NCBI GenBank assembly: GCA_003978475.1
Contig: QNZR01000084.1
Coordinates: 1-8,773, forward strand
Reading direction: 5' to 3'
Length of the DNA stretch: 8,773 nt
Origin: Sulfurimonas sp.
Lineage (GTDB): Bacteria > Campylobacterota > Campylobacteria > Campylobacterales > Sulfurimonadaceae
Translations under genes and position numbers: made by a program
Part shown: positions 1 through 6,117 of the stretch, in pieces
Position numbering within the stretch: the stretch's first letter is position 1
Layout of the letters: each line of letters opens with the position of its first letter
The notes under the pieces: generated by a model
Database searches by the model: none
What the model saw: the letters and a program-made list of their open reading frames with translations, nothing else
Told to the model about the DNA's origin: nothing

Positions 1-330
1 AGTGGTAGAGGCGGCATATTTTCCAATTTTTTTGTAAGGAAGCAGTATGGCAATTTTAAATTCACCGCCAAAACCTGAGGTGCCGAGGTTGAGCAGTGAC
101 GTGTAAATACGTTTGAGCTGTAGCAGTTCGTCATTGTCAATGTCCGTATTATCGGCATGAGCCAAAAATGAAAAAATTTGTCCATGCTCAAGCATTGTTT
201 CCATACATGAGGTGTCGCACGGGTAAATATCGAGATTTTGAATATAGACTCTCGGTAGTGGAATATTTGAAATTTTACTGCTTTGTGCAATTAAAAACAG
301 AGGCAGACATAGGAGGAACAATAGTTTCAT
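1..330 (-). CDS. Exported protein of unknown function, N-terminal 110 residues only
   Basis: This is an open frame from ATG at 330 running off the left edge of the window without a stop, so the C-terminus is missing. The first 16 or so residues (MKLLFLLCLPLFLIAQ) form a typical signal peptide, with likely cleavage near Ala15-Gln16, so the product is probably periplasmic. Cys8 is too early for a lipobox. The mature part contains a Cys39/Cys44 pair (PCDTSC) that could form a disulfide, then a helical stretch, and near the edge a beta-strand-like stretch (FKIAILLPYKKIGKYA, residues 91-106). The latter resembles the first strand of type 1 periplasmic-binding or LpoA-like folds, but this is a weak inference. 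Its ATG overlaps the TGA of the glycosylase gene as ATGA, with only a weak AAAGAG upstream, so translation is probably coupled. I do not recognise the family with confidence. Confidence 0.75.
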   Translation of the reverse strand, partial: MKLLFLLCLPLFLIAQSSKISNIPLPRVYIQNLDIYPCDTSCMETMLEHGQIFSFLAHADNTDIDNDELLQLKRIYTSLLNLGTSGFGGEFKIAILLPYKKIGKYAASTT

Positions 331-983
331 AGGGCGCTCTTTATTTTGTTAAGATCATGTAACGTTTCCCGTTTTAACGACGGGTTTCGCAACAGGTGTG
401 TCGGATGGTAGATGGGAACGAGTGAAAAAGTGGAAAAATTGACGCGCTCACCTCGAACCTGCTCAAAAGGAGTAGTATCTCCGGTAATGAGACGGTAGGC
501 TTTTTCTCCAAGAGCAATAATGATTTTAGGTTGAATCAGATCAATCTGTTTGAACAGGTATGCTTTGCAACTCTCAAATTCTGAGGTTGAGGGCTCTTTG
601 GAGTCTCGGGGTTTGCATTTAACGGCATGGGTCAAGTAGACTTCGTCAATACGCTTGAGCAGTACTTTTTCAACCATATTTTTAAGCGATAGCCCCGAGC
701 GACCGACATAGTAGGCATTATGTTCATTTTCGCTGTGTGAGACGTAGGCATCAACAATCATAATATCGGCGTGGATATTACCGTAACCGTACATACTTTG
801 CCGACGTGACTTGTTCAGGTCACACAAGTAGCACTGTGAAATGGTTTGTTGTAAGAGTTCAAAATTATTGGGCAATGCTGTAGTGTTTTTGTGATTGAGC
901 GCAATGGGGTCACTAAATGAAAACCCCAAAGCCCGTTGTCGGTAAAGATTTTGTAATATAAGAAGATTTTGAAATGATCTCAA
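327..983 (-). CDS. Family 4 uracil-DNA glycosylase with altered active-site motif
   Basis: This 218-residue protein belongs to the Fe-S uracil-DNA glycosylases, which remove uracil from DNA to start base-excision repair. Four cysteines at 51, 54, 123 and 139 have the family spacing (CxxC, then two Cys 16 apart) and should hold a 4Fe-4S cluster. The C-terminal HPTHLLRNP motif (193-201) and RG (177-178) are kept. The first catalytic motif, normally GEAPG followed by GxPFVG, reads VDAYV (77-81) and YYVGRSG (91-97). The Asn that usually sits just before VKC is His119. About 35 extra residues precede the first CxxC. The start is TTG with no clear ribosome site. It is the only usable start, because an in-frame TAA lies at 1019-1017 and no ATG occurs until Met64. 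Family membership is secure; activity on uracil is not proven by these residues. Confidence 0.88.
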   Translation of the reverse strand: MRSFQNLLILQNLYRQRALGFSFSDPIALNHKNTTALPNNFELLQQTISQCYLCDLNKSRRQSMYGYGNIHADIMIVDAYVSHSENEHNAYYVGRSGLSLKNMVEKVLLKRIDEVYLTHAVKCKPRDSKEPSTSEFESCKAYLFKQIDLIQPKIIIALGEKAYRLITGDTTPFEQVRGERVNFSTFSLVPIYHPTHLLRNPSLKRETLHDLNKIKSAL

Positions 984-1009
984 TGCACTGCCAGTGTAAT
1001 TTTTTAGGG

Positions 1010-1015
1010 AGTATA
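1010..1015 (-). promoter_or_regulatory. Candidate -10 box for the glycosylase gene
   Basis: On the minus strand a TATACT hexamer lies in an AT-rich run after the DUF3108 stop. It would start RNA near 1003, about 20 nt before the TTG start at 983. No convincing -35 box is visible, which is common for Campylobacterota sigma-70 promoters. A small inverted repeat (CACTG C CAGTG, 986-996) lies between it and the start codon. Confidence 0.3.
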
Positions 1016-1051
1016 ATTAAACATGCGTTAAAAACAGATAAAATTCCGGCA

Positions 1052-1861
1052 CTATGGCAGGACTTTCTCTGAAACCCGTTTGGCCTTAATGTCACCAAAG
1101 AGAGCAATGTCTTCCATAAATACCGCTGTCGGTATATTGTTGGCATCCATGGTCACAATTAATTCACCTTCGGCATCATCTTCACGTAAGACATCTTTGC
1201 TAACATCAATGGTATAGACACGATTGGATGCCTGAACATGAAGTTTCTTTTTAATTTTCTGCTCTTTTTTCTTGCTGGGCAGCGTAATGGTTATGGTGTC
1301 ATTATCGTGGTTGATGCCAATGGCATGAACTTGGGCGCTTTGAGATTCTGGCGTCTCCTTAAGGTAGGCAGGCGTATTGAAAAAGAGGGTAATGGCATCA
1401 TCTTTGGCATAAAAATCGTAAGGTCGGTTGCTGTGAGAGACAACGGTATTTTTCGTCTCAATAATTTTCATATGTTTCAGGTCAAATGAGCGTTTTGTTT
1501 TAAAACGGGTGGTGTCAACATCTAGTGTGACGGTTTTATTGTGATGATCAAAGGTGTAGGTCTTGGTACGAATCTTTTTGTCAGATTTTTTAGAAGAGAT
1601 GAAAATCTGCGGTTGCAACAGACCATTAACGATGATTCCTTCACTGGTGTAAATCTCTACCCGGTTGGATGTCAGTTTCGCTGTAATTCCCATAGTAACG
1701 GCAGTTACTGTGATCTTGTAGTGATGGTTTTGGGTTTCATATGTTACCGTACTCTCACCGATTTTTCCAAAAAATGAAAACTTGACATCATAAGTTGCTT
1801 CAATATTTTGAGACCAAAGCGGCGAGAGGCTAAAGAGAAAGAGTAGTAATATTTTTATCAT
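1052..1861 (-). CDS. Exported DUF3108-family protein
   Basis: This 269-residue protein has an N-terminal signal peptide (about residues 1-17, LLLFLFSLSPLWS) and no further membrane segment, so it is probably periplasmic or outer-membrane associated. The remainder is beta-rich and alternates polar and hydrophobic residues. It opens with the pattern typical of DUF3108 (YDVKFSFFGKIGES, 24-37), which is found across Proteobacteria and Campylobacterota and has no established reaction. A basic stretch at 197-206 (KKKEQKIKKK) is notable. No catalytic motif is visible. The ATG at 1861 is preceded by AAGGAA at 1872-1867 with a 5-nt spacer, which fixes the start. It lies 72 bp downstream of the SPOR/kinase-like gene and 68 bp upstream of the glycosylase gene, in the same direction. 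Family assignment rests on pattern recognition and is moderately sure; function is unknown. Confidence 0.85.
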   Translation of the reverse strand: MIKILLLFLFSLSPLWSQNIEATYDVKFSFFGKIGESTVTYETQNHHYKITVTAVTMGITAKLTSNRVEIYTSEGIIVNGLLQPQIFISSKKSDKKIRTKTYTFDHHNKTVTLDVDTTRFKTKRSFDLKHMKIIETKNTVVSHSNRPYDFYAKDDAITLFFNTPAYLKETPESQSAQVHAIGINHDNDTITITLPSKKKEQKIKKKLHVQASNRVYTIDVSKDVLREDDAEGELIVTMDANNIPTAVFMEDIALFGDIKAKRVSEKVLP

Positions 1862-1878
1862 GAAGGTTCCTTGTGCAG

Positions 1879-1884
1879 ATTATA
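1879..1884 (-). promoter_or_regulatory. Candidate -10 box for the DUF3108 gene
   Basis: A perfect TATAAT lies on the minus strand upstream of the AAGGAA ribosome site. RNA would start near 1872, right at the ribosome site, leaving a leader of only about 11 nt. That is unusually short, so read-through from upstream may be the main source of message. Confidence 0.28.
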
Positions 1885-1933
1885 CGATGATTTTAATAAT
1901 TAAGTGTGAAGCCATTGTGTAAATATTACCTAT

Positions 1934-3190
1934 TTAGGGACGTTTAATTTTAAGCGAGTTCTTGTCCGTTAGTAAGAAGGGTAGGGTAAACATGGAAATG
2001 GTGCGTGAGTCATAGTGTTCCAGATTGGGAGTCAGAGTGCCCCCGACGGAGAGAATAAACTCTTTAATAATGGCATAATCAATAGCATGATTTTCGACAC
2101 CATCATAGGTTATGGAAAACTGTAACACCATATGTTCATCCGATTGGGTACGACTCTCAATGGTAATGGTCTGAGTATTAACGTATGAGAGCCGTAAAAA
2201 GATATGTTCAATGGTTTCAACACTGCCAATAAGCGTATCAGGAAGTGTTGAAGAGACTTCGAAAGTAAGCTGGTAGCGTTTGGCAAGATCTTCAGTAAGA
2301 TAGCTAAGAGGGAAGTCTCTGTTTTTAATATAGACCTCTCCATGCATGAACGAGTCGATGATTATAATATCGTTAATGCAGGTCTGAATCTGCTGTACGG
2401 GTTTAAGTGCTAAAAGTTCTGGCTGTTCTTTCATGGCACGGCTAAGAGCCGTTTGAATATAACGTGCCAAATCAACGGCATGGATGGGGATTTTTTTCTC
2501 TTTTGCGTCGTCGTGTAGAATATTGCGTGCATTAAGAAGGGCCTGCTGGTAGCCGAGTCGTCCTTTTAGGCGGTGATTTTTTACGATAAGAATGATTATA
2601 AGAACAATGAGCATGGTGATGAACATATAACCAAAATATAAGATGGGTTGAAAATTTTTCGGTGTGCTTTTGGAGGGTTGTATTCTATCAGGTTGTACGG
2701 CAGTATTGTTCGATGTGGTGGTGTGGATAATCTCTTCAATGCTAAGTGGCTTTAAAAATTCCTGTTCCAACCGCATCGCGGAAGTGTTATTATCTTGATC
2801 TATAGGTGGTGTCTTAGTCGGTTGTAATGTCATGGAGGGCTCACTTACAACGAGCGGCTGAGACATCATAAGATGATTGACACTATTGGGGTAACTGCTG
2901 ATATACGCAGAAGGGTAATACGGGTGCAGTTGCTGCAATAGCTTCTGTGCGGCATGACGTGTGGCAAAAGGTTTGAGTGCTATGAAATAGTACTGTTGCG
3001 ACTGAAACACTCCGATATCAATAGGGGTGGTTGTATGGGTGCGTTGCAGCAGTGCACGATGGGATGCAATAAATGCTTTAAAATTTTTGACAGCCAGATG
3101 CTGTTTTGAGTACGTGACTAAAACAATTTTGCTCTCCCGAGCGGCTAGCAAGATGACAAGTGCGCCAAACAGCAGTATAATAATTTTCAT
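1934..3190 (-). CDS. Membrane protein: SPOR-like periplasmic domain plus degenerate histidine-kinase-like domain
   Basis: This 418-residue protein starts at ATG 3190 (GGAA at 3198-3195, 4-nt spacer). Residues 1-17 form a signal peptide or anchor. Residues 20-100 look like a SPOR-type fold (YYFIALKPFATRHAAQKLL, 67-85), which in other proteins binds denuded peptidoglycan. A low-complexity Pro/Thr/Gln linker covers about 105-180. A transmembrane helix covers about 183-204. The part after it aligns by eye with a sensor kinase: KEKKIPIHAV (230-239) matches the H-box HELRTPLNAI but with Lys230 for the phospho-accepting His. INDIIIIDS (272-280) matches the second dimerisation helix. Residues 315-405 match the ATPase domain, keeping GGTL (383-386) and FTLPF (401-405) but lacking the N-box Asn, the G1 DxGxG (here YDGVE) and the glycine-rich G2. 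I infer a catalytically dead kinase-like scaffold, perhaps coupling the cell wall to a cytoplasmic partner. No response regulator is adjacent. Confidence 0.8.
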   Translation of the reverse strand: MKIIILLFGALVILLAARESKIVLVTYSKQHLAVKNFKAFIASHRALLQRTHTTTPIDIGVFQSQQYYFIALKPFATRHAAQKLLQQLHPYYPSAYISSYPNSVNHLMMSQPLVVSEPSMTLQPTKTPPIDQDNNTSAMRLEQEFLKPLSIEEIIHTTTSNNTAVQPDRIQPSKSTPKNFQPILYFGYMFITMLIVLIIILIVKNHRLKGRLGYQQALLNARNILHDDAKEKKIPIHAVDLARYIQTALSRAMKEQPELLALKPVQQIQTCINDIIIIDSFMHGEVYIKNRDFPLSYLTEDLAKRYQLTFEVSSTLPDTLIGSVETIEHIFLRLSYVNTQTITIESRTQSDEHMVLQFSITYDGVENHAIDYAIIKEFILSVGGTLTPNLEHYDSRTISMFTLPFLLTDKNSLKIKRP

Positions 3191-3217
3191 ACGGTTCCAT
3201 TAGTGTATTTTAACATA

Positions 3218-3223
3218 ATTATA
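3218..3223 (-). promoter_or_regulatory. Candidate -10 box for the SPOR/kinase-like gene
   Basis: A perfect TATAAT on the minus strand, in the context ATGTATAATTATG, lies 28 nt before the ATG and would give a leader of about 20 nt. The upstream 30 bp is strongly AT-rich with no recognisable -35 box. This is the best promoter candidate of the leftward block and suggests the gene is transcribed separately from pldA. Confidence 0.45.
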
Positions 3224-3293
3224 CATAAAAAATTATGAAAATAGCGTTAAAGCGCTCCCGTGTTTTGTTTATGATCCATAGAAAGTGACAGCA

Positions 3294-4577
3294 TTAAAAC
3301 AGTGCCCTGGAAAACGAGAAGCCAAACGAGGTTTTGGTGACAGATTGGTCGTAATCTATAAGACTCTCTGCGTAGCCATTAAAAAGTTTTACATACCAAA
3401 AGGTATTTTTGGAGTGTAGAAACGGATAGGACCAGTGACACTCAACAGCACCTCGGTGCCTTCCTCCTGAACCGAAATTGTAACGCAGCAGCGCTCCAAA
3501 TTGATGTTTTTTGTAAAGATAGTTAATGCGAATGTCACCATAGCCTAAATACTCTTCAATATAAGGGTTGTCATCACCGCTGTAATTGGGCTCATAAAGA
3601 CCGGTTTCGGGATTGGGCTTTCCAGTGTAATAGCCCTCATATTTTTTATCTTCGGGGATACGATGCCAGAGTCGTGTTGCCAGAAGCAGGTTGTTCCATT
3701 GCCACATCCCACTAAGATAAAGGCGGTTCCATGAGCGTGAGCGATATCCTTCCTGACCGTTAGATTCATGAATATAGCCGATCTTCAGTGCCTTAAGCCC
3801 TGAGCGGTTGTCAATACCCCAAGAGGTAGGAATGACAATAAAAATTTCCGGTGCATAGTTGGTTTCACGAAACGGCGCAGAGAGGCTGTAGAGTTGCCAC
3901 CAGACTTTTTGCGTGTAGGCGACATTAATGGATTCGTGGAGACCAAACAGATTGTACGTGAGCGGTTTTCTCAGGCTGAGCTCAAACTCTACCTCGACAT
4001 TTTTGTCGTAAACACCGTATTCTTGAGTATCTTGTGCGGTGTAATTGCTGTAATGGGTATTTGACGAGATGTGAGGATATTTATTTCGGGAATATGCAAC
4101 CGGTAAGATGTAGTTGGTTTTGTAGGGCTTTAAGCCAAAAAAGCCGTCACTTAAAAAAGCGGTTAAGAGACTTTTTGCTTCGGGTGTATCGGTATCTAGC
4201 TTGGAAAGAGCAAAGGCATCACCGCTTTTATTGGTTGCGGGGTCAAGTTGACTGCTAAGACGTTGTGTGAAGGAGGCAGCCACTCTTTTTTGGCTGCTGG
4301 GAACGGCTAGGGTATATTCAAAATCAGATGCGGCCCGCTGGAAGAGTACGGCAGCTTTACGGTAGTCCTGCGGTACGCCCAGACCATGTTGATACATATA
4401 GCCCAGCCGGTACATCGCGGGCTTGAGCCCTTTGGCAACGTCTTGTTGTAGCAGCGGTAGCGCTTTGCGGTAGTTTTTTTCCGTAAAATAGGTACTGCCG
4501 GTAGCACTTGCATTGGTATCAAGAAGATCTGCCAAGGCAGAGACGGCAAGCAGCAAAAACAGTAAAATCCCAGGCAA
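3294..4577 (-). CDS. pldA: Outer-membrane phospholipase A1 with N-terminal Sel1-type repeat
   Basis: This 427-residue protein has a signal peptide (residues 1-16, ending SALA). Residues 30-85 form a Sel1/TPR-like unit with the signature AMYRLGYMYQHGLGV (54-68), DYRKAAVLFQRAA (71-83). From about residue 150 it matches OMPLA, the calcium-dependent dimeric beta-barrel that removes phospholipids from the outer leaflet. The catalytic triad of E. coli PldA (His142, Ser144, Asn156) corresponds to His270, Ser272 and Asn284 in the blocks HESNG and SRSWNRLY. Ser280 matches calcium ligand Ser152, whereas E. coli Arg147 is Gln275. The last residue is Phe, usual for a BamA-recognised barrel. At 427 residues it is much longer than E. 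coli PldA (about 290), and the repeat region accounts for most of the excess. The start is TTG with a strong AAGGGG 6 nt upstream. It follows the DUF350 gene by 10 nt. Confidence 0.93.
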   Translation of the reverse strand: MPGILLFLLLAVSALADLLDTNASATGSTYFTEKNYRKALPLLQQDVAKGLKPAMYRLGYMYQHGLGVPQDYRKAAVLFQRAASDFEYTLAVPSSQKRVAASFTQRLSSQLDPATNKSGDAFALSKLDTDTPEAKSLLTAFLSDGFFGLKPYKTNYILPVAYSRNKYPHISSNTHYSNYTAQDTQEYGVYDKNVEVEFELSLRKPLTYNLFGLHESINVAYTQKVWWQLYSLSAPFRETNYAPEIFIVIPTSWGIDNRSGLKALKIGYIHESNGQEGYRSRSWNRLYLSGMWQWNNLLLATRLWHRIPEDKKYEGYYTGKPNPETGLYEPNYSGDDNPYIEEYLGYGDIRINYLYKKHQFGALLRYNFGSGGRHRGAVECHWSYPFLHSKNTFWYVKLFNGYAESLIDYDQSVTKTSFGFSFSRALF

Positions 4578-4583
4578 TATTTG

Positions 4584-4589
4584 CCCCTT
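4584..4589 (-). promoter_or_regulatory. Ribosome binding site for pldA, overlapping the DUF350 stop
   Basis: AAGGGG on the minus strand lies 6 nt before the TTG at 4577 and shares its first two bases with the TAA stop of the DUF350 gene (TAAGGGG). This fixes the TTG as the pldA start and implies that pldA is translated by ribosomes finishing DUF350. Confidence 0.65.
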
Positions 4590-4992
4590 AGTAGCTCATA
4601 GACCCGGCGTTGATGAGACCAATTGAGATGGAGAGAAAACCCATTAAGGTACCGACAGGAACATTGCCTTCGGTAATCTTGTCTTCAAAAGAAAATTTTC
4701 CCTTTCGTCGTGTCACTGCTACGGCAAACAGCAGCTGAATCAGCATGGCAATGAGCGCCCAAATGAGAAAATCTCCATATGACACCGAACTGATAAGGGC
4801 ACTGTAAAGAGGAATGCACAGACCAAGGATTGCTCCGCCAAATCCAATGGCTGCTGCTGTATTGTTCTCTTCAAAGATGAGTTTATAATCATCATAAGGT
4901 GTTACCAGTGCATACAAAAATAAAAACGCAAGCACAATTAAAACGGCCGTTATGAAAAACAGACCGAATGAGAGAAATGAGTCAATTAACAT
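4588..4992 (-). CDS. DUF350-family inner-membrane protein
   Basis: This 134-residue protein has four predicted membrane helices at about 6-30, 46-70, 74-94 and 111-130. It carries DUF350 hallmarks: DDYKLIFEENNTAAAIGFGG (34-53) running into the second helix, NVPVG (110-114) at the start of the fourth, and the ending GLINAGSMSY. The loop between helices 3 and 4 is basic (RRKGK, 95-99). DUF350 proteins (YjfL-like) are small membrane proteins without a proven activity. The ATG at 4992 has AAAGGA 6 nt upstream (5004-4999), a strong ribosome site. It is the first gene of a probable two-gene unit with pldA, and that spacing suggests a shared envelope or lipid-related role, which is inference only. 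Confidence 0.9.
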   Translation of the reverse strand: MLIDSFLSFGLFFITAVLIVLAFLFLYALVTPYDDYKLIFEENNTAAAIGFGGAILGLCIPLYSALISSVSYGDFLIWALIAMLIQLLFAVAVTRRKGKFSFEDKITEGNVPVGTLMGFLSISIGLINAGSMSY

Positions 4993-5012
4993 CTGAAATC
5001 CTTTGTGACTGA

Positions 5013-5021
5013 ATCATAACA
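5013..5021 (-). promoter_or_regulatory. Candidate extended -10 promoter for DUF350-pldA
   Basis: The minus strand reads TGTTATGAT, an extended -10 (TGn plus TATGAT). RNA would start near 5006, just before the AAAGGA ribosome site, giving a short leader of about 14 nt. No -35 box is visible, so confidence is low. Confidence 0.3.
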
Positions 5022-5098
5022 GAGAAAGATTAATATCATGACCATAATGCGCCCCAAAATCAAAATCATTAAATCAGATATTGTAGTGCCATCCCTTT

Positions 5099-5131
5099 CA
5101 CTTTGTCACTTTCGATAACACTTTTGTGACA
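5099..5131. promoter_or_regulatory. Operator-like cluster: three CACTTT repeats and an inverted TGTCAC pair
   Basis: CACTTT occurs at 5099-5104, 5107-5112 and 5119-5124 on the plus strand, 8 and 12 bp apart. Overlapping them is an inverted pair, TGTCAC (5104-5109) and GTGACA (5126-5131), with a 16-bp spacer. The cluster lies about 70 bp upstream of the small membrane protein and about 110 bp upstream of DUF350-pldA, where a response regulator or other activator could act on either gene. The regulator is unknown. Confidence 0.35.
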
Positions 5132-5163
5132 TTAAGATTAACAAATCCTTTACAGGCTTAGCA

Positions 5164-5169
5164 TATACT
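5164..5169 (+). promoter_or_regulatory. Candidate -10 box for the 60-residue membrane protein
   Basis: TATACT lies 31 bp before the ATG and would give a leader of about 25 nt carrying the AAGGG ribosome site. A TTTACA at 5149-5154 is too close (9 bp) to be its -35, so the promoter may need an activator, perhaps one binding the repeats just upstream. Confidence 0.4.
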
Positions 5170-5200
5170 ACGTCAATAATTGTAACGAAGGGTAAAGTTT

Positions 5201-5383
5201 ATGAGCTCACAAAATACAAATACACAAACTATCGGGCAGTCAAAGAGTTGGATTCAATGGTGCGATGACAATCTGTTTGCAATTCCCGTGATCGCTTTTT
5301 TTATTATGGTACCGTTGGTCATGGTAGGTGTCGCAGTTGCACTGACCAAAACGGTGTTGTTTGTCAAATCACTGTTAGTGTAG
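5201..5383 (+). CDS. Small single-span membrane protein, unrecognised
   Basis: This 60-residue protein has a polar, Gln/Ser/Thr-rich start (1-15), a short amphipathic segment with Trp17, Trp20 and Cys21 (SWIQWCDDN), and a long hydrophobic stretch (about 25-60) broken only by TK at 49-50. That gives one certain membrane helix at about 26-48 and possibly a second hydrophobic segment at the C-terminus. AAGGG at 5188-5192 with an 8-nt spacer, plus a -10 candidate upstream, support expression. I do not recognise a family. It stands alone: its stop is 2 bp from the stop of the convergent NYN gene, with no terminator between them. It could be a subunit or regulator of a larger membrane complex encoded elsewhere, but nothing here shows which. 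Confidence 0.72.
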   Translation: MSSQNTNTQTIGQSKSWIQWCDDNLFAIPVIAFFIMVPLVMVGVAVALTKTVLFVKSLLV

Positions 5384-5385
5384 CG

Positions 5386-6111
5386 TCACCCCTTCATCAT
5401 TAACAAGTTATTGCTGTCATGGCATGCTTGTTCAAACCGCTCTTTTAATTCTCGGTCAAACGTCATCATAAAAATATTACTGTGGCGCAGATTGAGGTGC
5501 TTAAAACGTTCCAACAGTACATCATCAGCAACATTTTTCCCATGATCGCATTTAATGAATTCAAATGAGTTCAGAGTTTTACCGTAATCGTACAGATTGG
5601 CTTCCCATTCCCGTTTTTTAAGGTAGAGTGAGTCGGGATTGGCAGCAAGATAGATATGGTGATCTGGAATAGTGTAAGGTTCAATGATATCAGAAAAAAT
5701 TGAGGCAATACTGGAGAAATTCTCAATATCCCAAAAAAGATAGCTCGTGTCTGTTTTCCCAAGATTCTTCTTATTGACAAGCGTGACGCGTTTGGCAATA
5801 TTGAAGTTGGCATGGGCGGTATCATTGGTGAGTTCAATAGAGTTTTTTAGTTGTTTGGCGTCATCGGTGTTGAAAGACAATACCGCTCCCAATGCGATGT
5901 AAAGTTCTAAATGTAACAGCTCTTCAAGAGCACCGCCTTTTTGATAGGTTTGCAGCTGCACCAGTTTCTTTTTGTTAAAAAGAAGATGAATACCGAGTGG
6001 TTCGTGATTGGCATAGGCCTGTTTGATGCGACCGAAAATATATTTGGCATTAGGGGTGTCCGGTAGCAATACCGACCCCCGAAACTGATGTTCTATGAAA
6101 ACTTTTTGCAT
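5386..6111 (-). CDS. NYN/PIN-like domain protein with unrecognised N-terminal half
   Basis: The protein is 241 residues when started at ATG 6111. A TTG at 6150 would add 13 residues, but ATG 6111 has TAAGG 6 nt upstream and the longer version would contain a promoter -10 box. The C-terminal half has NYN-type acidic motifs: LFWDIENFSS with Asp128 and Glu130-Asn131 after a hydrophobic strand, then NVADDVLLERF with Asp196-Asp197, then MMTFDRELKERF with Asp219. NYN domains are PIN-fold metal-dependent ribonucleases of RNA processing or decay, so an RNA-cutting role is plausible, though no activity is proven. The N-terminal 110 residues (with the basic patch NKKK, about 46-49) match nothing I recognise and may bind RNA or a partner. 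It is a single gene convergent with the small membrane protein and divergent from the FetB-like permease. Confidence 0.82.
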   Translation of the reverse strand: MQKVFIEHQFRGSVLLPDTPNAKYIFGRIKQAYANHEPLGIHLLFNKKKLVQLQTYQKGGALEELLHLELYIALGAVLSFNTDDAKQLKNSIELTNDTAHANFNIAKRVTLVNKKNLGKTDTSYLFWDIENFSSIASIFSDIIEPYTIPDHHIYLAANPDSLYLKKREWEANLYDYGKTLNSFEFIKCDHGKNVADDVLLERFKHLNLRHSNIFMMTFDRELKERFEQACHDSNNLLMMKG

Positions 6112-6117
6112 GAATAG

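Noticed and set aside
986..996. Inverted repeat CACTG C CAGTG between DUF3108 and the glycosylase gene
   Set aside because: A one-base loop cannot form a stable hairpin and no T-run follows it, so it is not a terminator; an operator role is possible but unsupported.
913..1146. Open frame of 77 codons on the minus strand
   Set aside because: It straddles the end of the DUF3108 gene and the start of the glycosylase gene in another frame, and has no protein-like features of its own.
1238..1777. Two plus-strand open frames (1238-1489 and 1541-1777)
   Set aside because: Both are antisense to the DUF3108 gene, which has a signal peptide, ribosome site and family match.
2110..2343. Minus-strand open frame of 77 codons
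   Set aside because: It lies in another frame inside the SPOR/kinase-like gene and lacks a recognisable motif.
3243..3256. Small hairpin AGCG-6-CGCT after pldA, followed by T-rich sequence on the minus strand
   Set aside because: The stem is only 4 bp and the T-run is interrupted, so it is too weak to call a terminator.
3545..4549. Open frames at 3545-3769, 4034-4258 and 4307-4549
   Set aside because: All are out-of-frame or antisense shadows of pldA, whose catalytic motifs fix the true frame.
5571..5837. Minus-strand open frame of 88 codons
   Set aside because: It is an out-of-frame shadow of the NYN gene covering its conserved acidic motifs.
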